Positions 27,234 to 35,029 of a stretch of 64,000 nucleotides of DNA are shown here, piece after piece; positions within the stretch are counted from its first letter, which is position 1; each line of letters opens with the position of its first letter. The translations under genes and the position numbers were made by a program. This DNA comes from Rubrimonas sp036770645 (GTDB lineage: Bacteria; Pseudomonadota; Alphaproteobacteria; Rhodobacterales; Rhodobacteraceae), in contig DAIPIU010000001.1 in NCBI GenBank assembly GCA_036770645.1, positions 1-64,000 of the forward strand. The letters are read 5' to 3'. A model generated the notes under the pieces. That model was not told the origin of the DNA. It was given only the letters and a program-made list of their open reading frames with translations, and did not search any database.

Positions 27234-27275
27234 GCCGCGCCGAAAGATGTTCCCTTTCCGTTTCGGCCATGCTAG

Positions 27276-27290
27276 GAACGGGACATGAAC
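27276..27290 (+). promoter_or_regulatory. LexA (SOS) box upstream of recA
   Basis: GAAC at 27276-27279 and GAAC at 27287-27290 are separated by exactly seven bases, matching the GAAC-N7-GAAC operator known for LexA in Alphaproteobacteria. It overlaps a TAGGAA -10-like element (27273-27278) and ends 47 bases before the recA start, where a repressor could block the promoter. Confidence 0.8.
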
Positions 27291-27337
27291 ATTCCGGCGC
27301 GGCGCCGGGGTCGTTGCGCAGGCGGGGGAAATCGGCG

Positions 27338-28405
<1,068 letters not shown>

Positions 28406-28428
28406 CGCGGCGTGCGGCGCCGCGGCCG

Positions 28429-28444
28429 TCGCCCGCGAGGGCGA
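28429..28444. terminator. Possible bidirectional terminator after recA
   Basis: TCGCCC-GCGA-GGGCGA, a 6-base stem and 4-base loop, lies in the 84-base space between the convergent recA and MFS genes. A second short hairpin (28407-28423, GCGGCG/CGCCGC) precedes it. No T-tract, so confidence is limited. Confidence 0.4.
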
Positions 28445-28489
28445 GCGGCGGCCGGAGCGGCCCCGGCGCGCGGCCCCGTGTGCCGACGG

Positions 28490-29677
28490 TCAGCGGCGCA
28501 GGGCGCGCAGCCCGCGCCAGGCGGCGAGCGCGAGGTAGGCGGCGGCCATCACCGCGAGGGCGAGCGCGATGCCGTGGGGCTCGACAAGGTCCATGGCGGC
28601 GCCGACGAACAGCGGCCCGACGAGGGCGCCGACCCCGTAGGCGGCGATCACCGCGGCATTCGCCGACACGAGGGCCGCGCCGCGGTAGCGGGCCCCGAGT
28701 TCGATCAGCGCCACGGTGTAGAGCCCCGCCGCGAGCCCGCCCCAGACGAACAGCGTCGCCCAGAGGCGCCAGTCCGCGGCGGCGAGCGCCGGCAGGGCCG
28801 CCGCGGCCGCGAGGCTGACGAGCGCGCACAGCATCAGCAAAGCGCGCCGGTTCGCCCGGTCGGCGAGCGCCCCGAGCGGCAGCTGCAGCGCCACGTTGCC
28901 GAGCACCAGCACCGTGACGAGGAAGCTCGCCCCCTCGGCCGACAGGCCGATCTTCACCCCCCAGACGGGCATCAGGCCGATCACGCCGAACTCGATGGCC
29001 CCGAACAGCACCACCGCGCCGAGCACCGTGGGGTCGGTGCGGAAGAAGCGCATCGGCGGCGGGCCGATGTCGCCCGTCTCGGCCACGGGCGCGTCGCCCC
29101 AGGCGGTGAGCAGCGGCCCGATGCAGACCAGCCCCAGAGCGGCGCAGACGTAGAACGGCACCACCCCGTCGACGCCGACGCCGACGAGGATCATCGGGCC
29201 CGCGGCGAAGCCGAGCGACAGGATCGTCGCGTAGAGGCCGACGATGCGGCCGCGCGCGCCCTCCTCGGCGTCGGCCACGATCCAGGCCTCGGAGCCGAGA
29301 AACAACGCCGTCGCCGCCGCGCCCTGCACGAAGCGCAGCGCGAGCCACGCCCCGTAGCCGTCGAAGGCCGGAAACAGCGCCAGAGTCGCCGCCGACAGCA
29401 GCGCGCCGCCGGTCAGGAAGGCGGGCAGCCCGACCGCACGGATCAGCGGCGGCATCAGCGGCGCGAGCGTCAGCGATGCAAGCGCCACCATGGCGCCGCT
29501 GAGGCCTATCATGCCCGAGGACCAGCCGTCGCGCTCGAGCCGCAGGGCGAACAGCGGGTGGGTCATCCCCTGGCTGACGCCGAACAGCGCCACGCAGGCG
29601 ATGGCGGCCAGCACCCCGCGCTGTCCCCGCGGCGGCGGCGCGGCGGCCCCGCCCAGCGGCGGAAGGGAGGCGGTCAT
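28490..29677 (-). CDS. MFS transporter (YcaD-like)
   Basis: A 395-residue major facilitator with about 12 hydrophobic helices. Helices begin at about residue 22 (GVLAAIACVALFGVSQG), the loop 2-3 region is PPLIRAVGLPAFLTGG, helix 4 carries LRFVQGAAATALFLGSEAWI, and the mid-protein cytoplasmic loop is around residues 185-210. The pattern WI-x-EEGARGRIVGLYAT resembles the YcaD/CynX-like group of small-solute exporters. The second half ends in a basic tail. It is convergent with recA and 15 bases upstream of a Nudix gene. Substrate unknown. Confidence 0.83.
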   Translation of the reverse strand: MTASLPPLGGAAAPPPRGQRGVLAAIACVALFGVSQGMTHPLFALRLERDGWSSGMIGLSGAMVALASLTLAPLMPPLIRAVGLPAFLTGGALLSAATLALFPAFDGYGAWLALRFVQGAAATALFLGSEAWIVADAEEGARGRIVGLYATILSLGFAAGPMILVGVGVDGVVPFYVCAALGLVCIGPLLTAWGDAPVAETGDIGPPPMRFFRTDPTVLGAVVLFGAIEFGVIGLMPVWGVKIGLSAEGASFLVTVLVLGNVALQLPLGALADRANRRALLMLCALVSLAAAAALPALAAADWRLWATLFVWGGLAAGLYTVALIELGARYRGAALVSANAAVIAAYGVGALVGPLFVGAAMDLVEPHGIALALAVMAAAYLALAAWRGLRALRR

Positions 29678-29692
29678 CGCCGGGCCCCGCCT

Positions 29693-30397
29693 TCAGTCCA
29701 GAGCGTCGATGTAGGACCGCCCGTCCGCGTGGCGGAAGAAGGGCACCGGCCTGTCGCCCGCCGCGCGAAGGCGCAGCGCAACCTCCGCCAGCGCCACCGA
29801 GGTGATGAAGGGCAGGTCGAGCGCCCGCGCCTGCGACAGCGTCAGCCAGGACAGGTGCGACAGCTCGTCCTCGGCGGTCGAGAAATCATCGGGGTCGCCC
29901 GCGATGTCGGCGGCATCGGCGAGGAAGAAGCGCGCGTCGAAGCGCACGGGACGCGTCGGCGGCGTGATCGCGCGCAGGAAGAAGGTCAGCCGCCCGGGCG
30001 TGGGGCGCAGGCCGCGCGCCAGGAAGCCGCGCCATGGACCGGGCGCCTGCGCGGCCGCGGCGCGCGCGGCGGGGTCGAGCGCGCCGATGGCCAGCCCGGT
30101 CTCCTCGAAGGTCTCGCGCAGCGCCGACATCGCCAGCGCGGGGCCGAGCCAGTCGGGCGCGCCGATGCACAGGCGGCGCGCACAGGACGGGGCCAGCGGC
30201 GCGGCGGCCGGCGCCTGCGCGTCGCAAGGATCGAGCGCGCCGCCGGGGAACACGAATTTCGATGGCATGAAGCGCGCGCCCGCCCCGCGCTGGCCCATCA
30301 GCACGCGAGGCTCGTCCCCGTCGCGGCGCACCAGCACGAGGCTGGCCGCATGGCGCGGTTCGGGCGGCGATGCCGGATGCTGTGCTGCGTCGACCAT
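29693..30397 (-). CDS. Nudix hydrolase (NUDT8/NUDT19-like)
   Basis: A 234-residue Nudix hydrolase, a class that cleaves nucleoside diphosphates linked to another group. The strand VLVRRDGDEPRVLMGQRG precedes a conserved FMPSKFVFPGGALDP block, then the Nudix helix SALRETFEETGLA (Glu residues for metal binding) separated from the glycine loop by a long insert, a feature of NUDT8/NUDT19-type coenzyme A-related hydrolases. The C-terminus is LPFITSVALAEVALRL and a short acidic end. The exact substrate is unproven. The gene is on the same strand as MFS and DUF983. Confidence 0.82.
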   Translation of the reverse strand: MVDAAQHPASPPEPRHAASLVLVRRDGDEPRVLMGQRGAGARFMPSKFVFPGGALDPCDAQAPAAAPLAPSCARRLCIGAPDWLGPALAMSALRETFEETGLAIGALDPAARAAAAQAPGPWRGFLARGLRPTPGRLTFFLRAITPPTRPVRFDARFFLADAADIAGDPDDFSTAEDELSHLSWLTLSQARALDLPFITSVALAEVALRLRAAGDRPVPFFRHADGRSYIDALD

Positions 30398-30478
30398 GGC
30401 GCGGATGCTGTCCGGTCGCGGGGCGCCTGTCCAGCGCGGCGGCTGTCCGGAGGCACGGCTTGCCGCGCGGGCGTGGCC

Positions 30479-30856
30479 TCAGGCGCCGAACCCGTGCATG
30501 CGCTGCGCCCATTGCCAACCGACGATCGCGCCCTTTACGCGCGGCAGCAGCAGCAGGCACAGCCCGCCCGCAACCAGCGGCCACAGCAGGGAATGGGCGA
30601 GCGTCGGGATCGCCCAGCCGCGCACGGCAAGGATCATCGGCACCATGACATGCCCGACCACAAGCATGGTGGCCCAGGCCGGCGCGTCGTCCGCGCGGTG
30701 ATGGCTGAGCGTCTCGCCGCAGCCGGGACAGGTCGGGCGAACGGCGAGATAGCCCTCGAACAGCGCGCCCTCGCCGCAGGCGGGGCAGCGGCGGCGCAGG
30801 CCGCGGGCGAGGGCGGGGCCGAGCGCGCGCTCGGCATGGGGCGGGTGCCGGGTCAT
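30479..30856 (-). CDS. DUF983 membrane protein
   Basis: A 125-residue DUF983 protein with an N-terminal zinc-ribbon-like pair (RRCPACGEGALF and PTCPGCGETL), then two hydrophobic helices (WATMLVVGHVMVPMILAV and LLWPLVAGGLCLLLLP) and a basic C-terminus. DUF983 proteins are common in Alphaproteobacteria; their role is not settled, though they often sit near cytochrome-oxidase or lipid genes. Here the neighbours are a Nudix hydrolase and a divergent EF-hand gene. ATG 30856 is the only start that gives the full family N-terminus. Confidence 0.8.
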   Translation of the reverse strand: MTRHPPHAERALGPALARGLRRRCPACGEGALFEGYLAVRPTCPGCGETLSHHRADDAPAWATMLVVGHVMVPMILAVRGWAIPTLAHSLLWPLVAGGLCLLLLPRVKGAIVGWQWAQRMHGFGA

Positions 30857-30995
30857 GCGCCTGTCTACGCCCCGCGCGCGGCCGCCGCGGCGCGGCGTCG
30901 GGACGCATGCCGATTTCCGCGCCGGAAGGCGCCGGGCCGGCCGTTCAAGGGTCGACCGCGGCCGGACCGGGCCGCGCGCATCGGGAGTTCCTGTC

Positions 30996-31463
30996 ATGAT
31001 CCGACTGTCCGTCGCCGCCTTCGTCCTCGTCGGCCTTGCCGGCGCAGCCTTTGCCCAGCCCGGAGGGCACGGGCAGGGCCAGGGCTTCGGCCCCGGGGGG
31101 CGCGCCGATGCCGCGCGCGAGCGCGTGGCCCGCGTCGACGCGATGTTCCGCTTGCTGGACGCAGACGGCGACGGCCGCATCACCGCGGCCGAGGTCGCCG
31201 CTGCGCGCGCCGCCCGCTTCGCAGCCGCCGATTCCGACGGCGACGGACGCCTCGACCCCGCCGAGTTCGAGGCCATGCGCCGCGCCATGCGGGCCGAGCG
31301 CGCCTTCGCCAGGCACGACGGCGATGGCGACGGCTTCCTGACGGAGGCGGAGCTGGCCGCCCGGAGCGGGCGTATGGAAGCAGGGCTCGGGCCCGACGGC
31401 GTGCTGACGCGCGACGAGGCGCTGGCCGGCGGGCGCGGCAAGGGCAGGATGTGGCACGACTGA
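30996..31463 (+). CDS. Periplasmic EF-hand calcium-binding protein
   Basis: A 155-residue secreted protein. The signal peptide is residues 1-21 (MIRLSVAAFVLVGLAGAAFA) with cleavage after AFA. Three clear EF-hand loops follow: DADGDGRITAAE (about 54-65), DSDGDGRLDPAE and DGDGDGFLTEAE, each with the 1-3-5-12 calcium pattern. It is Gly-rich before the first loop. It precedes an ECF-sigma gene on the same strand after 71 bases, so it may belong to the same metal or envelope-stress response. No other domain is seen. Confidence 0.87.
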   Translation: MIRLSVAAFVLVGLAGAAFAQPGGHGQGQGFGPGGRADAARERVARVDAMFRLLDADGDGRITAAEVAAARAARFAAADSDGDGRLDPAEFEAMRRAMRAERAFARHDGDGDGFLTEAELAARSGRMEAGLGPDGVLTRDEALAGGRGKGRMWHD

Positions 31464-31534
31464 CGCGGCCGGCGTGTCCGGACGATGATTCGGGTGCGGC
31501 GGCGCGCATGGGCGGGACAGAGCGGAGACCGTCC

Positions 31535-32137
31535 ATGCGCGCGGGACCGCCCGAGGCCACGACGGCCGACCCGGGCGCCGATCCCGCGGCGATGGAGACG
31601 CGCCTGCTGGCAGCCTGCGCCGCGGGCGACCCCAGCGCCGCGCGCGCGCTCGCGCAGCGGCTGGGGCCCCGGCTGGTCGCGACCGCGACCCGGCTGCTCG
31701 GCGATGGCGCGGAGGCCGAGGACGTGGCCCAGGAGGCCCTGCTACGGCTTTGGCGCATCGCGCCTGACTGGCGGAGCGGCGAGGCCCGGCCGGCGACCTG
31801 GGCGCATCGGGTGGCGGTGAACCTCTGCCTGGACCGGCTGCGCCGCCGCGCCGCGCTGCCCATCGAGGCGGCCGATCGCATCGCGGATCCCGCCCCGCTG
31901 CCTCTGGCCGTGCTCGAGGCCCGAGACCGGGCGCAGGCGCTGACGGCCGCGCTGGCGGCCCTGCCGGACCGGCAGCGCGTCGCGGTCGCGCTGCGCCATT
32001 TCGAGGAGCGGTCGAACCCCGAGATCGCCGCGGCGATGGGCGCGAGCGTCGAGGCGGTCGAGAGCCTGCTGGCGCGGGGGCACCGGACCCTGGCCGCGGC
32101 GCTGGCCGCCCATGACGACAGGAGGCACAGCCGATGA
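31535..32137 (+). CDS. ECF-type RNA polymerase sigma factor
   Basis: A 200-residue group 4 sigma factor. Region 2 includes the DNA-melting and core-binding segment GAEAEDVAQEALLRLWR and PATWAHRVAVNLCLDRLRRR; region 4 is LPDRQRVAVALRHFEERSNPEI followed by the recognition helix ASVEAVESLLARGHRTL (shown in parts). The start ATG 31535 has GAGCGGAG upstream; an in-frame ATG at 31508 is less well placed. It overlaps the next gene by ATGA, and that gene and the third one encode membrane proteins, so it is probably held by an anti-sigma complex. This gene order resembles CnrYXH-type metal-response systems. Confidence 0.87.
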   Translation: MRAGPPEATTADPGADPAAMETRLLAACAAGDPSAARALAQRLGPRLVATATRLLGDGAEAEDVAQEALLRLWRIAPDWRSGEARPATWAHRVAVNLCLDRLRRRAALPIEAADRIADPAPLPLAVLEARDRAQALTAALAALPDRQRVAVALRHFEERSNPEIAAAMGASVEAVESLLARGHRTLAAALAAHDDRRHSR

Positions 32138-32544
32138 CCGACCGAACCGCACCCGCTGCGGCCGGCCCCGATCCGGCCGACGCGGCGCTCGATGCGGCCC
32201 TGGCCGCACTGGCCGCCGCGCCGCCGCCGCCGGTGTCGCAGGCGTTCCTCGACCGCGCCGCGCGCGCGGCCGCGGAGGCGCTGGACGCGCGCGCCGGACA
32301 GGCGCGGGTCGCGGATGCCGCGACGTCGCCGCCGAGGGCGGCCGCGCGCGGGCGGCCATCCGCCGCCCCGCGGCGCGCGGTCGGCGCGCGCTCCCGCGCC
32401 GCGCTGGCCCTGGCTGCGTCGGCGATGCTGGGGTTCTTCGCGGGATGGACCGATCCGGCGGGCCTGTCGCAGGGCGGGTTCGATTCCGTCGACCTGCTGG
32501 GCGGCGCGCCCGGCGATGCGTTCCCGTGGGAGGATGCGCCATGA
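32134..32544 (+). CDS. Single-pass membrane protein, putative anti-sigma subunit
   Basis: A 136-residue protein with no family I recognise by motif. A long Ala/Pro-rich cytoplasmic N-terminus (about 1-85) precedes one hydrophobic helix (ALALAASAMLGFFAGW, about residues 91-106) and a short acidic Gly-rich periplasmic tail. Its position between an ECF sigma gene (ATGA overlap upstream) and a metal-sensor gene (ATGA overlap downstream) matches that of small transmembrane anti-sigma factors. The function is inferred from context only. Confidence 0.6.
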   Translation: MTDRTAPAAAGPDPADAALDAALAALAAAPPPPVSQAFLDRAARAAAEALDARAGQARVADAATSPPRAAARGRPSAAPRRAVGARSRAALALAASAMLGFFAGWTDPAGLSQGGFDSVDLLGGAPGDAFPWEDAP

Positions 32545-33044
32545 GCGCGCGCGAAGCGCCCGCGACAGGCTGGCGCGCCGCGCGCTGGCTGGGCCCCCTG
32601 CTGATCGCATCGCTGGCGCTGAATCTCGCCGGGGCGGGGCTGCTGGCCGGGGCGGCGCTGCGGCGCGACCGCGCCGGGTCCGAGCCGGCGGTGACGCTGG
32701 CGCACGCCATGCGCGAAGGCCCCCCAGCCCTGCGCGCGGCAGCCCGAGACGCCTTCCGCGCGCGCGCGCCGGCCTTCGCCGAGGCGCGCGCGCGGGTGGC
32801 GCAGGCGCAGGCCCGCGCCACGGCGGTCGCGGGGGCGCGGCATTTCGATGCCGCCGCCTTCGCCGCCGCGCTGCAGGATGCCCGCGCCGCGCAGGACATG
32901 CTGGTGGGCCTGCGCCATGCGGCGCTGGCGGCGCTTGTCGAGGCGGCCCCGCCCGAGGCGCGCGCGGCCCTGGCCGAGCGCATGGCGCGCGGGACCCGAG
33001 ACCGGCGCTGGTGGGGGGACCGGGAAAGGCCAAGGTCGGACTGA
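32541..33044 (+). CDS. Periplasmic heavy-metal-sensor family protein (CnrX/Spy-like)
   Basis: A 167-residue protein anchored by one N-terminal helix (LGPLLIASLALNLAGAGLLA, about residues 18-37) with a helical periplasmic domain rich in Ala and Arg. The pattern is that of the Metal_resist/CnrX/Spy group: AHAMREGPPALRAAARDAFRA, ARAPAFAEARARVAQA, FDAAAFAAALQDARAAQ and a C-terminal MARGTRDRR. In known systems such a protein senses metal or misfolded protein and, with a small anti-sigma, controls an ECF sigma. It overlaps the previous gene by ATGA and ends 9 bases from the convergent pleD. The ligand is unknown. Confidence 0.77.
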   Translation: MSAREAPATGWRAARWLGPLLIASLALNLAGAGLLAGAALRRDRAGSEPAVTLAHAMREGPPALRAAARDAFRARAPAFAEARARVAQAQARATAVAGARHFDAAAFAAALQDARAAQDMLVGLRHAALAALVEAAPPEARAALAERMARGTRDRRWWGDRERPRSD

Positions 33045-33053
33045 GGGCGCCGT

Positions 33054-34421
33054 TCAGGCGGCCTCGAGGATCACCCGGTTCCGCCCGGCCGCCTTGGCGA
33101 TGTAGAGCGCGGCGTCGGCCCGTGCGATGAGGCGCGCGGCGCCGTCGCCCTGGGGCCGGAGCGAGGAGACGCCCACGCTGACGGTGACCGGGATCACCCG
33201 GTCGTCCTCGACGAAGGCCGCGGCCTCGATGGCGCCGCGGACCCGTTCGGCGGCGGCGCGCGCCGCGTCCATGCCGGCGTCGGGCATGACCACGACGAAC
33301 TCCTCGCCGCCGAGCCGGGCCACGAGATCGACGCTGCGGGTGTTGTCGAGCAGGCGGCGCGAGAATTCGCGCAGCACCGCGTCGCCCGCCGCGTGGCCGA
33401 AGGTGTCGTTGACCTGCTTGAAGCGGTCGAGATCGAAGGCCAGCAGGCTGAGCGGCGCGCCGCTTGCCTGCGCCTTCTCGATCATGCGGTCGAGATGGGT
33501 GTCCATGTAGCGACGGTTGCGCAGGCCGGTCAGAGGGTCGGTGACGGCGAGCCGCAGCCCGTCGCGCATGTTCTCGCGCAGATGGTCGGCATAGGCCTTG
33601 TAGCGAAGCTGGGTGCGCAGCCGCGCCGACAACTCCGACGGGTCGAGCGGCCACATGGCGTAGTCGTTGGCGCCGGCGTCGAGGCAGGCCGCGGCGGTGC
33701 CGTAGTCGTCGCTGTCAACCAGCATCAGCAGCGCCGAGGTCCGCGTCTCGGGACGCTGGCGCAGGGCCGTGCAGAAATCCGACGAGAAGCCCTTGAAGCC
33801 CAGCGCGTCGACCATGATGCCCTGAGGCTCGCCCGCCGTTGCGGCCCGGAACGTCTCGGCGGCCGTCGAGACGATCTCGAGCTTCACGTCGATGCGGCCC
33901 TCAAGCATGCGGCGCAGTTCGTCGCCGCTGCGCGGCGAGGTGATGCCGAGCACGCGCGCCCCCGGCGGCGGCTCGATGACGATGGGACAGCCGGCCTCGT
34001 CCGTGAGGTCGCGCAGGGTCTCGCCGCGCATCCGCAGCTCGTCCGTCATCGCTTTCATGCGCAGCAGGCTGCGCAGCCGGGCGAACAGGGCCTGGTGGCG
34101 GATCGGCTTGGTGAGGAAATCATCCGCGCCGGCCTCGATGCCCGCGCGACGATCGTCGCGGGTGTCGAGCGTGGTCACGATCACCACCGGCACGTCGGCG
34201 AGCCGGGGGTCGGCCTTCATGCGACGGCAGAGTTCGTAGCCGTTCATGCCCGGCATCATCACGTCGAGCAGCGCGAGATCGGGCGGGTGGGCGAGGGCGC
34301 GTTCCAGCCCCTCCTCGCCGGACGCGGCCTCCTCGACGTCGTAGAAGGCGCGGCCCAGGAGCTGGGACATGAGCATCCTGTTCGTCGCGACATCGTCGAC
34401 AACCAGTATGCGCCCGGCCAT
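33054..34421 (-). CDS. pleD: PleD-like response regulator / diguanylate cyclase
   Basis: A 455-residue protein with a first receiver (EDD-equivalent VVDD, acceptor Asp53 in LLDVMMPGMNG, Lys in FLTKPI), a second degenerate receiver (about 150-270, lacking the acidic pocket) and a C-terminal GGDEF domain with DPLTGLRNRRYMD and active loop RLGGEEFVVVMP. An allosteric I-site (RSVD, five residues before GGEEF) is present, so product inhibition by c-di-GMP is expected. This is the PleD architecture that controls the motile-to-sessile switch. It is divergent from the DUF3572 gene and convergent with the metal-sensor gene. Confidence 0.93.
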   Translation of the reverse strand: MAGRILVVDDVATNRMLMSQLLGRAFYDVEEAASGEEGLERALAHPPDLALLDVMMPGMNGYELCRRMKADPRLADVPVVIVTTLDTRDDRRAGIEAGADDFLTKPIRHQALFARLRSLLRMKAMTDELRMRGETLRDLTDEAGCPIVIEPPPGARVLGITSPRSGDELRRMLEGRIDVKLEIVSTAAETFRAATAGEPQGIMVDALGFKGFSSDFCTALRQRPETRTSALLMLVDSDDYGTAAACLDAGANDYAMWPLDPSELSARLRTQLRYKAYADHLRENMRDGLRLAVTDPLTGLRNRRYMDTHLDRMIEKAQASGAPLSLLAFDLDRFKQVNDTFGHAAGDAVLREFSRRLLDNTRSVDLVARLGGEEFVVVMPDAGMDAARAAAERVRGAIEAAAFVEDDRVIPVTVSVGVSSLRPQGDGAARLIARADAALYIAKAAGRNRVILEAA

Positions 34422-34659
34422 GGTCCCCTCTCCCCCGCCCTATCCTTGCGCGAATCGCGGGGCGCGGTCGAGCGTCGCCCCGCGGGGACCGCCCGCCGCG
34501 CGAAGCCGTTGCGCGCGGGCGGCGCCGCTGCGTCCGTTCGCCGGATGAAGTCTCGTCGCCGCCATGCGATACGCCTCGCGCCCGGGGACATGGGATCCCG
34601 GCATGCGGGGCACGCTAGGCCGCGTTTATTAACGAAGCGTTCCGAGGGAATTGGATCAA

Positions 34660-34944
34660 ATGTCACGAAGTCGCGACGAGGCCGCGAGGCTCGGGGCCGA
34701 CGCCCTCATCTGGCTCGCGGACCGGCCAGAGGATGCGGCGGCGCTGCTCGCGGCCTCGGGCCTGGGGCCGGGGGCGTTGCGGGCGCGGGCGGGGGACCCG
34801 GCGTTCCTGGGCTTCGTGCTCGATTTCGTGCTGGACGACGAGGGCCGCGCGCGGGGCTTCGCGCAGGCGCACGGCCTCGCCCCCGACGCCGCCCTGCGCG
34901 CGCGGGCGGCCCTGCCGGGCGGCGACGCGCCCGACTGGACCTGA
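34660..34944 (+). CDS. DUF3572 protein
   Basis: A 94-residue soluble protein of DUF3572, a small family restricted mostly to Alphaproteobacteria. Typical blocks are ADALIWLADRPEDAAALLAASGL, GDPAFLGFVLDFVLDDEG and a C-terminal LPGGDAPDWT (given in part). Function unknown. The ATG at 34660 is used with GAGGGA upstream; an in-frame TTG at 34651 lies too close to that site. DUF3572 genes are often found beside pleD in this class; here they are divergent with a 238-base spacer holding the likely promoters of both. Confidence 0.8.
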   Translation: MSRSRDEAARLGADALIWLADRPEDAAALLAASGLGPGALRARAGDPAFLGFVLDFVLDDEGRARGFAQAHGLAPDAALRARAALPGGDAPDWT

Positions 34945-35029
34945 CGCGCCCGGCCGGACCCGGCGCGGCCGCATGCGCGCGGCGCGGCCGGGCCTTGCCG
35001 ACGCGGCGCGGCGGCCCGATGTTGCGCCC

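Noticed and set aside
28412..31534. A very long plus-strand frame upstream of the ECF sigma gene
   Set aside because: Only the last 200 residues (from 31535) are a real sigma factor; the rest lies opposite the MFS, Nudix and DUF983 genes and is Arg/Gly-rich shadow coding.
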